A stretch of 39,144 nucleotides of DNA from CAYLKS01 sp964384205 [NCBI: uncultured bacterium] (lineage in GTDB: Bacteria; JAGOEH01). Shown in pieces: positions 1 to 8,361 of this stretch (position 1 is its first letter; every line of letters begins with the position of its first letter). The stretch covers positions 1-39,144 of the forward strand of contig CAYLKS010000025.1 in NCBI GenBank assembly GCA_964384205.1. The letters run 5' to 3'. The position numbers and the translations under genes are program-made. The notes beneath the pieces were generated by a model, which saw only the letters and a list, made by a program, of their open reading frames with translations, was not told the origin of the DNA and ran no database searches.

Positions 1-2088
1 TTTAATGTTTTGAAATTGCCCATTGTTATATTTATTATTTTCAGTTTTATTGATACTGTTTTTATGTTCCTGTTTGATGTTATTATTTGAGTTTTTATTT
101 TTTGAATCTTTTTGTTGCAGAGGAGATTGAACTTCTTTGATTGTTGTATTTGATTTCTCTCTTTGATTTTTAGATTCATGAATTATATTTTCTTTTAAAT
201 CCTTATTAATGGTATTGTTAGATTTGTTTTGTTGTATTTTTTTGTTGTGAGAGATATTAAGATTTGTTGTATTTTTATTTTCTATTTTAATTTGTTCTTT
301 ATCTGAAATATTTTCCTTATTAATAATATTTTTATTTAATATTTGACTATTGATTTTAGTTTTTTGAGGTATCTCTTTTTTATTAATTAACTCATCAAGT
401 TTTTTTCCATTGGTATTAATAATGTTGGAGGTATTTGTTCCCAGCTTCTTTTTGTTTATATTTAATATGTGATGTGTTGGTTTGTTAGGATTTGTATTAT
501 TGCTATTGTTTAAGAAAGAGCTTTTATTCTTAACACCCGTTTTTTTCTCAGAAAGAGGGGAGATGTTAATTGTTTTTTGATTATATGGAACTTTTTTTTG
601 AATAATTGTTTTTGTATTACTTATTGTGTTATGTTTGATTGAAATTTTCTTTTTTGTTTTATTTAAATTTAATAAGCTTTGGCTCTCTATATTTTTGTTA
701 TTTGTACTTTTTGTTATTAAATTTTTCTCTGCTTTATCAATATCGTTTTTTGATATTTGGATAGTATGTTTGATTTGCTTATGATGGTGCAGAGTCTTAT
801 CTATGTGTTGTTTAGTTTTATTTATTTTATTAAAATTATTAATGATAGTTGTATTTTTATTTTTTAATTCAATTTTTTTATTTACTATTTGAGTTTGCTT
901 TGAGTATATATTTTTTACTGGTTCTTTTTGTTTATTTTGTTGTTGAGGATTTTTTAAAGTTTCAAGAATAAAATTTTTATTATAGGATGTAGTATAATTA
1001 TTTTGAGAAGTATTTGTTTTCTCAGAACTTTGGATATTATGATTTTTTTTGTTATCTGAAGTTGGGGAAGTGATATTTTTTATATTAACAATGCTATTTG
1101 GGGAAAATATTTTCTTTTTTAAAGTAGGAAAATGATTTTCTTGTTTTTCTATTATGTTATTATTTTTTTGGTTGTTATTGTAAAGGGTGTTAATACTTTC
1201 ATTATCTATTATATTTGAGTAAGTTTGTTTTTTAATAAAACTCGATGTTTTGTTATGTTGGCTATTATTTTGAATATTATTGGACTGTAGAATATTTTCT
1301 TTTAAATTAGGATTATGTTGTTGTTTTTGGCTTGAGTTATTATTTTTTATATCCGTATTGGATATTATATTTTTTTTACTATTGGGAATATTTATTTCGT
1401 TATGATTATTTGTTATAGTTTCAGAATTTGTTATACTATCAGAGTTATTTTTGCTATCTTTTTTTATAGCTAAATTATATATTTGTTCATCTATGTTAAA
1501 GTTAGTAATATTTTTTGTTTTTTCTTTATTAATTAATTTTTTTTGTGAACCTTTTACATTTTCTGTAGAATTTGATAATTCCTGCCAGGAATTATTTTTA
1601 CTTTCAGTCGATGATATATTTTTAGAGATAGGATTTTCTTTAATATAATGATTATGATTTGTTTGTTCTTTATTATTTGTAGAATATTTTTTTACAAGTT
1701 GCTTTAAGATAAAATGGAACTCATTTTTATTTATTTTATTTAAAATGTCAGAATGATTTTTTATAATAAAAGTATTATTTTTTACTTTAATAGTTAATAT
1801 TTTTTGCGAATTTTCATTTATATTATGAAGTGCTTTTAAATAGTTTTTATTTATTTTTAAGATATTTTTGTTTTTGAAATCGTAGCTAAAAAATTCAAAT
1901 TTATCGTCATACTCAAGTTTTATAATAATATTTTTTGGTATATCTTTGGCATTAGCTTGATTATTGTTATGTTGGTTTATAAAGATTTTAGAAAATTCAG
2001 AATTATTGCTATCTGTGGTGTTAATTTTTATTTTTGATGTACTTTTTTTATTAAGAGAAATAGCCGGGGATAAAAAATTAATTAACAT
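1..2088 (-). CDS. fliK: FliK-like flagellar hook-length control protein, N-terminal part (runs off left edge)
   Basis: The minus strand is open for 696 codons from an ATG at 2088 to the window edge, without a stop, so the gene is partial. The start lies 2 bp after the stop of the MotE-like gene. The translation begins MLINFLSPAISLNKKS and soon becomes a low-complexity chain very rich in Asn, Lys, Gln, Thr and Ser with almost no hydrophobic blocks. This is typical of the disordered secreted N-terminal region of FliK rulers. The conserved C-terminal Flg_hook domain would lie beyond the window. Position at the end of the fliE-fliJ run, before the place where flgD and flgE usually follow, supports FliK. 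FliK is exported during hook assembly and switches export specificity through FlhB. At over 696 residues it is longer than the roughly 400 of the E. coli protein. The assignment rests on context and composition, not on a diagnostic motif. Confidence 0.72.
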   Translation of the reverse strand, partial: MLINFLSPAISLNKKSTSKIKINTTDSNNSEFSKIFINQHNNNQANAKDIPKNIIIKLEYDDKFEFFSYDFKNKNILKINKNYLKALHNINENSQKILTIKVKNNTFIIKNHSDILNKINKNEFHFILKQLVKKYSTNNKEQTNHNHYIKENPISKNISSTESKNNSWQELSNSTENVKGSQKKLINKEKTKNITNFNIDEQIYNLAIKKDSKNNSDSITNSETITNNHNEINIPNSKKNIISNTDIKNNNSSQKQQHNPNLKENILQSNNIQNNSQHNKTSSFIKKQTYSNIIDNESINTLYNNNQKNNNIIEKQENHFPTLKKKIFSPNSIVNIKNITSPTSDNKKNHNIQSSEKTNTSQNNYTTSYNKNFILETLKNPQQQNKQKEPVKNIYSKQTQIVNKKIELKNKNTTIINNFNKINKTKQHIDKTLHHHKQIKHTIQISKNDIDKAEKNLITKSTNNKNIESQSLLNLNKTKKKISIKHNTISNTKTIIQKKVPYNQKTINISPLSEKKTGVKNKSSFLNNSNNTNPNKPTHHILNINKKKLGTNTSNIINTNGKKLDELINKKEIPQKTKINSQILNKNIINKENISDKEQIKIENKNTTNLNISHNKKIQQNKSNNTINKDLKENIIHESKNQREKSNTTIKEVQSPLQQKDSKNKNSNNNIKQEHKNSINKTENNKYNNGQFQNIK

Positions 2089-2090
2089 TT

Positions 2091-2633
2091 TTACTTCTTT
2101 GTTTTAAGATTCACAATTAAATTAGATAGAATTGCTCCTTTCTTAGGATTTTTTTTGCTGATTTCCCCCATAATCTTCCCGGCTTTTTTTATGTTCATGT
2201 TTAATAAAATATTGGCGAGTAGAGTATCGCTTAAATTTTCGCTTAATATAGCAACTTCTTTGGGTTGCATATTTTCGTATATTTTGGCAAGTTTTTTAAA
2301 GTTCTCAGGAGATGTTTTTTTTTCAGTTGTCATTAAAGACTCTATTTCAGTTCTTAAAGCTTCCAACTTTTCCCTTTCCTTTTTGAATATAGATTCCTGC
2401 ATTTTTTGTTCCTGAGTAGAACTATCGATTTCTTTTTTTATTTTATTCACTGGGTATATTTGCTTTTTTGCGTTGGCAACAGAATCTAAAAAAGTACTGC
2501 CAGTTCTTTCATTTATTTCAAAAAAATTATATACTTTAGGTTTTATTAAATTATCCCATACACCTGTTAAATAGAGAAAGTAGCCTAATGATAGAATAAA
2601 TAGAAAAATTAGAAATTTTATAAAGAATTTCAT
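2091..2633 (-). CDS. MotE-like flagellar protein (MgtE_N-like domain)
   Basis: 180 residues. An N-terminal membrane anchor (about residues 4-23, FFIKFLIFLFILSLGYFLYL) is followed by a charged coiled-coil stretch (about 60-105). The C-terminal helical domain (about 110-175) contains KLAKIYENMQPKEVAILSEN and NILLNMNIKKAGKIMGEI. That pattern, 'Y..M.P.EAA.IL..L.......IL..M....AA.IL', is the MgtE intracellular N-like repeat of MotE/YlxF-type proteins, which sit in flagellar operons and in some bacteria act as chaperones for MotC or stabilise the stator region. The start overlaps the stop of the upstream gene by 4 bp (ATGA), implying translational coupling. The next gene (fliK-like) begins 2 bp after its stop. 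Confidence is good for the family and lower for the exact role. Confidence 0.72.
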   Translation of the reverse strand: MKFFIKFLIFLFILSLGYFLYLTGVWDNLIKPKVYNFFEINERTGSTFLDSVANAKKQIYPVNKIKKEIDSSTQEQKMQESIFKKEREKLEALRTEIESLMTTEKKTSPENFKKLAKIYENMQPKEVAILSENLSDTLLANILLNMNIKKAGKIMGEISKKNPKKGAILSNLIVNLKTKK

Positions 2634-2935
2634 TTTTTCAAATCCTTTATAGTTTTTTTCAGCTGAGAATATTTTGTTAGGTTGACATTATAATTATATT
2701 TTAAGGTTGATAATCTTTCTTTTTCGATTTTTATTGAATCTAATATTTTTTGTAAGCTGTCATATTTTATGTTAATATTAGAAAAATTTTCCTTTTTATA
2801 AGCATATTTTTCCTTTTTTGAGACAAATATGTTTTTATACAATCCAATTTTATATATGAAGTATAAAGAGATTATAGTTATTATAAAGATAAACCACATC
2901 AATTTCTCAATTAATTTCATTGATTTTGGCCCCAT
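2630..2935 (-). CDS. Small single-pass membrane protein with coiled coil, unknown flagellar-operon gene
   Basis: I do not recognise a family. The 101-residue product has one hydrophobic segment (about residues 13-30, MWFIFIITIISLYFIYKI) followed by a Lys/Glu-rich helical part (about 40-101) with heptad-like leucine and isoleucine spacing. The start is uncertain. The ATG at 2935 overlaps fliJ by 29 bp and has no Shine-Dalgarno sequence. ATGs at 2920 and at 2899 (just after the fliJ stop, preceded by TTGAG) are alternatives, and the last would begin directly at the membrane segment. It is followed by the MotE-like gene with a 4-bp overlap. Its place between fliJ and the MotE-like gene suggests a flagellar export or stator accessory role, but that is inference only. 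Confidence 0.55.
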   Translation of the reverse strand: MGPKSMKLIEKLMWFIFIITIISLYFIYKIGLYKNIFVSKKEKYAYKKENFSNINIKYDSLQKILDSIKIEKERLSTLKYNYNVNLTKYSQLKKTIKDLKK

Positions 2936-3371
2936 CGTTATGTTTTTTTACTATTCCTACAAAATCCAAAAAAGCTTGTTCTTTTTTTAGTAAATCTTTT
3001 TTCCATCTTACATATTGTTTTTCTTTTAAAATTTCAAAAGCTTTTCTTTCTTGAAGAGCTTTAATTAACTCATTTTTTTTTATGTTTTGTTGTTTTTCCA
3101 ATTCTTTAATAAAAATTTTTTGTTGTTCTATAATATTCAGGTAATAAGCAATCTGAGAATAGTAAGCATTTAAGTTGTTTATTTTTATTATTCCAGTTAA
3201 TTCTTTTTTCATTTTACTGAAAATTTTTTCTAATTTAGATTCTAAGTCATTTAATTTTTCCTTTTCTTCCATTAATTTTTTATTAATATTTGCAAGTTCT
3301 ATTTTTTTTTGATGCTCCATCTCTTGTTTTAATTCGAGGATTTCATTGAAACGAAATTTAAATTTTGCCAT
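2907..3371 (-). CDS. fliJ: FliJ, flagellar export chaperone/ATPase stalk protein
   Basis: 154 residues, almost entirely predicted helix rich in Lys and Glu. It begins MAKFKFRFNEILELKQ, the usual FliJ opening 'F.F.L..VL.LK...E', and forms a long antiparallel coiled coil. FliJ is the central stalk of the FliI hexamer; it couples ATP hydrolysis to export through FlhA and helps recycle chaperones. The gene lies 11 bp downstream of fliI, the normal order. No strong ribosome binding site is visible in front of its ATG, so it may depend on fliI translation. Length is close to E. coli FliJ (147). Confidence 0.87.
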   Translation of the reverse strand: MAKFKFRFNEILELKQEMEHQKKIELANINKKLMEEKEKLNDLESKLEKIFSKMKKELTGIIKINNLNAYYSQIAYYLNIIEQQKIFIKELEKQQNIKKNELIKALQERKAFEILKEKQYVRWKKDLLKKEQAFLDFVGIVKKHNDGAKINEIN

Positions 3372-3382
3372 AACTTATATGA

Positions 3383-4690
3383 TTATTTGAAAATTTCTTT
3401 TAATTTTTGCAATGCTTCTTCGTAGTTTGAATTTTCTTTATAATGTTGTCTTAGAAACTGCTCAATTTTAGGGAAGAGCTCAATTGCTTTATCATTTTCT
3501 TTATTATTGCCACGTATGTAAGCACCAATATTTATAAGGTCTTCTATTTCATAATATCTTGCTAAATAATTTGTTAAATTCGATGCTAATTGGTAATGTT
3601 CATCGGGGACAATATCTATCATCAATCTGCTTACACTTTGTAGAACATCAATTGCTGGAAAATGCTTTTTATTCGCAAGTTTTCGAGTTAATACTATGTG
3701 TCCATCTAATATACTTCTGACATGATCAGCAATAGGATCTTCCATATCTTCTCCTTCTACAAGTACGGTGTATATTCCAGTAATACTTCCTGCTGGAGAA
3801 GTTCCCGCTCTTTCTAATAGTCCAGGCAAAAAAGCAAATACCGATGGAGTATAGGCTTTTGTAGTAGGTGGTTCGCCTATTGCCAATCCTATTTCACGTA
3901 GAGCAATTGCAATTCTGGTGACAGAATCCATCATAAACATAACATTATATCCTTTATCTCTGAAAAATTCGGCTATAGTAGTAGCAACAAGGCCACTTTT
4001 AACTCTAATTATTGATGGTTGATCAGATGTTGCAACTACCACAACTGATTTTTTCATTCCTTCAGTGCCTAAATCTTTTTCAATAAAATCATTTACTTCT
4101 CTTCCACGTTCTCCCACCAGGCAAATAACATTTATATCAGCAGAAGAATTTCTTGCGATCATTCCCAATAACATGCTTTTCCCAACACCACTTCCTGCAA
4201 AAATCCCAACACGTTGTCCTTGCCCTAATGTTAGTATCCCATCAATAGCGCGAACACCTGTGGAGATTATTTTATTAATTCTTGGCCTCTTTAGAGCATC
4301 AGGTGGCGAGCCTACTATGGTTCTTATTTCTTCTATATTAATATTATTTTCCTTTTTATTTATTATATTTCCCAGCCCATCTAATATTTTACCTTGTAGA
4401 TCTGTGCTGAGTTTTATGCTGAGTGGTTTATTGGTTGTAATTACTTTATCTCCGGGACTTATTCCGTATAAATTACCTAAAGGCATAAGTTCTAATCTAT
4501 TTTGTTTAAATCCTACGACTTCTGCTAAAATTTTCCCATTAGTACGTGTATGTATTTCACATATTTCTCCTATTGAACATACAGGACCTATAGATTCTAC
4601 AACCAATCCGGTAATTTGTGCTACTTGTCCAATAGGTTCTATTGTATCAATTTTATCAATTTCTTCTAAAATATTTTTTATATCTAACAT
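3383..4690 (-). CDS. fliI: FliI, flagellum-specific export ATPase
   Basis: 435 residues, the usual family length. An F1-beta-like N-terminal barrel is followed by the nucleotide-binding core. The Walker A motif is GSGVGKS (about 166-172). The family signatures GERGREVNDF and MMDSVTRIA are present, the latter being the Walker B region. PAGSITGIYTVLVEGED and DPIADHVRSILDGHIVL are typical of FliI and type III secretion ATPases. It acts at the cytoplasmic face of the basal body with FliH and FliJ, unfolding export substrates and releasing chaperones. The start codon overlaps the fliH stop (TAATG), so translation is coupled. No key residue appears to be missing. Confidence 0.97.
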   Translation of the reverse strand: MLDIKNILEEIDKIDTIEPIGQVAQITGLVVESIGPVCSIGEICEIHTRTNGKILAEVVGFKQNRLELMPLGNLYGISPGDKVITTNKPLSIKLSTDLQGKILDGLGNIINKKENNINIEEIRTIVGSPPDALKRPRINKIISTGVRAIDGILTLGQGQRVGIFAGSGVGKSMLLGMIARNSSADINVICLVGERGREVNDFIEKDLGTEGMKKSVVVVATSDQPSIIRVKSGLVATTIAEFFRDKGYNVMFMMDSVTRIAIALREIGLAIGEPPTTKAYTPSVFAFLPGLLERAGTSPAGSITGIYTVLVEGEDMEDPIADHVRSILDGHIVLTRKLANKKHFPAIDVLQSVSRLMIDIVPDEHYQLASNLTNYLARYYEIEDLINIGAYIRGNNKENDKAIELFPKIEQFLRQHYKENSNYEEALQKLKEIFK

Positions 4691-5439
4691 TAAACTTCCT
4701 TTTTTAGTTCTAAGAATATTTTATCTTGTATTTTTTGAAGCTGTGTTTCTAATCTTGCATCAACAAAACCTGAGTTAGTCTCAATTATACAGCCACCTGG
4801 ACCGACTAATTTATCTTCTACTATTTCGATTTTTGGCAGATCTTTGAATTTTATTAAAATTTCATTCATACTATTTTCTATTGTACTTATGCTTTGCGGA
4901 TGAAGGTGTAATATGATTTTGCTTTTATCTATTATTTTTTCTAAGGCAGAAATGGTAACCTGTTTGACTACTTTTTTATTGATATGTGGTTCTACTTTCA
5001 TAATTTTTCTTGCAATAGCAATAGAAAGTTTTAATACATCTTCGGATGCTGAAGATAATAGTTTGTCTCTTTTCGAAGTTATTTCATTAATTAAATTTTG
5101 AGCATTTATAAATAATTCTTTAAGTTCTTCTTCTTTTTCGATTTTACCTTTTTCTATGCCTTTTTTTATGCCATCTTCATAAGCCATTTCTATATTTTGA
5201 TCTAAGATTTTTTTATATTCTTTTTTTGTTTTATTTAATTCATCATTATATTGTTGTTGGAGTAATTCTTTAATTTGCTCTTTTTCTTTGTTTAGTTTAT
5301 CTATTTTATTCTCTAATCGTTTAATATAGTTTCGATAAAGATCTATTTTATTTATAATTTTTATATCATATCCTTTTGCAATAATTTCTTTATTTTTTTT
5401 TGAAGATGTAATTATCACATTACTCAATGATTTCTTCAC
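4690..5439 (-). CDS. fliH: FliH, flagellar export ATPase regulator
   Basis: About 249 residues. A long charged helix (about 30-105) contains an EDGIKKGIEKGKIEKEEE stretch with G-xxx-G spacing, a hallmark of FliH. The C-terminal half resembles F1-delta/vacuolar E subunits (LSIAIARKIMKVEPHINKKV, KIEIVEDKLVGPGGCIIET, FVDARLETQLQKI). FliH dimers hold FliI at the export gate. The frame opens with GTG at 5445, but I prefer the GTG at 5439 because GAGG lies 5 bases before it; either start overlaps the 3' end of fliG by 20-26 bp. A non-ATG start inside the preceding gene suggests coupled, relatively low translation. Confidence 0.9.
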   Translation of the reverse strand: MKKSLSNVIITSSKKNKEIIAKGYDIKIINKIDLYRNYIKRLENKIDKLNKEKEQIKELLQQQYNDELNKTKKEYKKILDQNIEMAYEDGIKKGIEKGKIEKEEELKELFINAQNLINEITSKRDKLLSSASEDVLKLSIAIARKIMKVEPHINKKVVKQVTISALEKIIDKSKIILHLHPQSISTIENSMNEILIKFKDLPKIEIVEDKLVGPGGCIIETNSGFVDARLETQLQKIQDKIFLELKKEV

Positions 5440-6526
5440 TACCACCTCTTCCAGATATTACAATTTCTCCCTCTTCTTCCAATCTTCTTATTATATCAAC
5501 GATTTTTTGTTGAGCTTCTTCTACATCTTTTACCTTTACAGGTCCCATAAATTCCATATCTTCTTTAATCATTTGAGCAGCACGTGAGGACATATTTTTA
5601 AATATTTTCTCTTGAACTTCAGCACTTGTGCCTTTTAATGCTAAAGATAGTTCTTTCATGTCTACTTCTTTGAGCACACGCTGGACAGATCTATCATCAA
5701 GCAATAAAATATCTTCAAATACGAACATAAGCTGTTTGATTTCCAATGCCAGATCAGGGTGTGTTCTTTCCAGTGTAGACATAACATTTTTTTCAGTTGC
5801 TCTATCAGTTGAATTTAAGATTTGAGCAACTAACTGTACGCCGCCAGGAATATTAACATCAACCTGGCCAAATAGTGTTTTAATCTGAGATTCTAATATT
5901 TCTTCTACCTCATTTATAATTGACGGAGATATTCTTTGTAATGTTGCAAGCCTTGTAACAACATCTACTTGTAGTTTTTCTGGAATTTCTGATAATATTG
6001 CTGCAGCCTGAACAGGATTCAAATTTGCAAGAATTAATGCTATAGTTTGTGGATGTTCTTTTCTAACAAATTCAGATAATTGAACAGGGTCAACTTCACG
6101 TAATAATTTGAACCCTTCTTTTCGCATTGTGCTTTGAATTCTATTGATAATTTCCATTGCTTTATGATGTCCCAATGCCTGTTCTAATATTTGTTTAGCA
6201 TAATCAATACCACCCTGGGCAATGTATTCCTTCGCTAATACCATTTGTGTAAATTCTTCTATTATAGCGTCTCTTAATTTACTTGAAACATTGTGAAGCT
6301 CTGCTATTTCTAAAGTAATTGTTTCAATTTCATCTTCTGTCAGGTATTTCATAACTTCAGATGCAAGAGATGTTCCAAGTGCAACTAATAAAATAGCCGC
6401 TTTTCTTGCTCCTGATATTTTGGAAAGATCTATATCTTCTGAACCACTTTTTTCAGATTGATATTTTTTTAAAAGCTCATCTTGGCTTTCATCAACAGTA
6501 TTATTTTCCATTTTTTCTTTTCCCAT
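5420..6526 (-). CDS. fliG: FliG, flagellar motor switch protein
   Basis: 368 residues. An acidic N-terminal extension of about 40 residues precedes the FliF-binding domain (SGARKAAILLVALGTSLASE). The middle domain carries the conserved REVDP and EHPQTIALILANL motifs. The C-terminal torque domain contains FEDILLLDDRSVQRVLKEVD and AEVQEKIFKNMSSRA, with the charged residues that face the stator. FliG sits on the MS ring and, with FliM and FliN, sets torque and rotation direction. The ATG at 6526 is preceded by GGGAG at a 6-base spacing, which settles the start over the second Met five codons in. It begins one base after the fliF stop. The N-terminal extension (about 40 extra acidic residues) is longer than in E. 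coli (331 total). Confidence 0.97.
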   Translation of the reverse strand: MGKEKMENNTVDESQDELLKKYQSEKSGSEDIDLSKISGARKAAILLVALGTSLASEVMKYLTEDEIETITLEIAELHNVSSKLRDAIIEEFTQMVLAKEYIAQGGIDYAKQILEQALGHHKAMEIINRIQSTMRKEGFKLLREVDPVQLSEFVRKEHPQTIALILANLNPVQAAAILSEIPEKLQVDVVTRLATLQRISPSIINEVEEILESQIKTLFGQVDVNIPGGVQLVAQILNSTDRATEKNVMSTLERTHPDLALEIKQLMFVFEDILLLDDRSVQRVLKEVDMKELSLALKGTSAEVQEKIFKNMSSRAAQMIKEDMEFMGPVKVKDVEEAQQKIVDIIRRLEEEGEIVISGRGGSEEIIE

Positions 6527-6527
6527 T

Positions 6528-8027
6528 TTATTCTCCCGGTTTTATATCTTCTAATAACCAGGTTCTAAGTAATTTTGCAATTTCCTCAGGCGTTGTTTCA
6601 GATAAAGATAGAACCTGATTTAAAAATTCTTCTTTTCTTTTTCTCATTTCTAATAATTCTGGCTCAATAATAGGTTCCTCTTCAATTGCTGGCAATTCTT
6701 CCTCTTCTTCTTCAGCAAGATATTTATTAACAAATTGTTTGATTAAATTTCTCAAAAATAGTATAATTATTAATAATGATATAACAATGAAAAATCTTTT
6801 AGCAATTGATAGAATTAACTGTTCTCTTTCTGCTCTTTTTATCTCCGCTAATTCTTTTTCCATTACTGAGGTATCAAAGGGGTAACTGGTCACAACAATT
6901 TGATCGTTTCTTTTCTCATCAAAACCAACAGAATTTTTTACTATATTTTCAATATTTGAAAGCTCTTGTGCTTCAAAAGGAATGAGTTTCTGATCTTTTG
7001 TATTTTTGTAATTTAATGAGACACTAACTGTTAATCTTTTTATATCCCCTACAGAATTTACAACATTTTCGACTACTCTATTTATTTCGTAATTGGTAAT
7101 AGTATGTTGAACACTTTCTGTTTCCCCTGTTTGCTCATTATTAGATTCTTCACTTCTTGTAGCTACTCTATCAGGGTCATAACTTTCTATATGTTTATTT
7201 ACCTGATCAAAATCCAGTTCAGCAGAAATTTTTACTATTGAATTTCCTTTGCCAAGCATCTTATCGAGGATCGCTTGTGCTTTTTTCTCTAAGGCTTCCT
7301 CAACTTGTTTTTTTATTTTGAACTGTGTTGCTGATATTTTTGCTAATGGGTCACTTTCAATATCTTCTGTTAGAAGTTTGCCATAAAAATCGCTTATTAC
7401 CACATTTTCCGGTTTTAAACCTTCCACTGATCTGGCAACAAGTAATTGTATAGAGCTAACTAATTCTTTAGAAGCTCCCATTCTTGGATTTTTTAGCATT
7501 ATATTTACTGCAGCTGTGGGTTCTTTTTCTTCTTCTACAAATAAGCTTTTATTGGGTATTGTTAAAAATACTTTTGAGTATTTAATTTGTTCATAATGAT
7601 TTATTGTTCGAGCAAGTTCCCCCTCTAATGCTCTTTTGTAATTTACTTTTTGTGTGAAATCTGTTAGTCCTATACTTTGATTATCAAATAGTTCCCATCC
7701 TTTTAAATCAAATTTAGGGAAATGATCACTTATTTCTATTCTTAATTTATCTCTTATATTACCTTTTACATATATAGATGTGCCATTGTCTTCTATTTTA
7801 TATTCAATTTTTTTACTATCTAAATATTCCTGAATTTTTTGTAAATCTGTGGTAGATAAATTGGAATACAACAACTTATAACTCGAAGAACCAGACCATA
7901 ATAGGAGGACTAAAAAGATTATTATAAAAAAACCGACTATAGCTCCAAGAAAGATTTTTTGAGTTTTTGTTAGTCTATGCCAGATTTCCTTTAGCTCATT
8001 TATATATTTACTCAGAAGCTCATTCAT
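6528..8027 (-). CDS. fliF: FliF, flagellar MS-ring protein
   Basis: 499 residues. The first membrane helix is at about 24-46. Periplasmic ring-building motifs follow: LLYSNLSTTDLQKIQEYLDS, and FTQKVNYKRALEGELARTI, the classic 'Q..NY.RALEGELARTI' signature. The second membrane helix is at about 415-435, and the cytoplasmic tail ends with a FliG-binding segment (ETTPEEIAKLLRTWLLEDI). FliF oligomerises in the inner membrane to form the base for the export apparatus and rotor. A strong GGGGG-type ribosome binding site lies before the ATG at 8027. It is slightly shorter than the usual 520-550, mainly in the periplasmic linker, but complete at both ends. Confidence 0.97.
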   Translation of the reverse strand: MNELLSKYINELKEIWHRLTKTQKIFLGAIVGFFIIIFLVLLLWSGSSSYKLLYSNLSTTDLQKIQEYLDSKKIEYKIEDNGTSIYVKGNIRDKLRIEISDHFPKFDLKGWELFDNQSIGLTDFTQKVNYKRALEGELARTINHYEQIKYSKVFLTIPNKSLFVEEEKEPTAAVNIMLKNPRMGASKELVSSIQLLVARSVEGLKPENVVISDFYGKLLTEDIESDPLAKISATQFKIKKQVEEALEKKAQAILDKMLGKGNSIVKISAELDFDQVNKHIESYDPDRVATRSEESNNEQTGETESVQHTITNYEINRVVENVVNSVGDIKRLTVSVSLNYKNTKDQKLIPFEAQELSNIENIVKNSVGFDEKRNDQIVVTSYPFDTSVMEKELAEIKRAEREQLILSIAKRFFIVISLLIIILFLRNLIKQFVNKYLAEEEEEELPAIEEEPIIEPELLEMRKRKEEFLNQVLSLSETTPEEIAKLLRTWLLEDIKPGE

Positions 8028-8039
8028 TTTTTCCCCCTA

Positions 8040-8357
8040 TTAAATCTGCATTCTCATGATTTCCTGATATGCTTCAATCATTTTATTCCTTATTTCCATC
8101 ATTAGATCAAAAGCTATCCCGGCTTTTTCAACGGCAACCATCACCTGATGGACATCTGTTATTTCACCAGCTGATAATTTTTCAATTGATTCTTTAGCAA
8201 CTTGTTGTAAATCATTAACATCATTGATAAATTGTTTGAATATATCTTCAAATTTGCCTTTAGCTTTTTGTAATTCTACTTTATTTCCGGATTCTCTTAA
8301 TCTATTAATTTCTTTTAATTGATTTAATAACTGATTTCTAATTTCTAAATTGTCCAT
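8040..8357 (-). CDS. fliE: FliE, flagellar MS-ring/rod junction protein
   Basis: 105 residues, the usual FliE length. The C-terminal half has the conserved pattern FEDIFKQFINDVNDLQQ ... AGEITDVHQVMVAVEKAGIA ... MMEIRNKMIEAYQEIMRMQI, nearly diagnostic for FliE. FliE is the first protein exported and links the MS ring to the proximal rod (FlgB). The gene lies between the transglycosylase and fliF, with AAGGAT as ribosome binding site. No oddity seen. Confidence 0.95.
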   Translation of the reverse strand: MDNLEIRNQLLNQLKEINRLRESGNKVELQKAKGKFEDIFKQFINDVNDLQQVAKESIEKLSAGEITDVHQVMVAVEKAGIAFDLMMEIRNKMIEAYQEIMRMQI

Positions 8358-8361
8358 ATTT

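Noticed and set aside
1451-1648. 65-codon plus-strand frame inside the left-edge region
   Set aside because: The minus strand is continuously open here as the FliK-like protein; the plus frame is hydrophobic shadow sequence.
4065-4778. 237-codon plus-strand open frame opposite fliI and fliH
   Set aside because: It lies wholly antisense to well-supported flagellar genes, shows no ribosome site and reads as a shadow of their codon bias.
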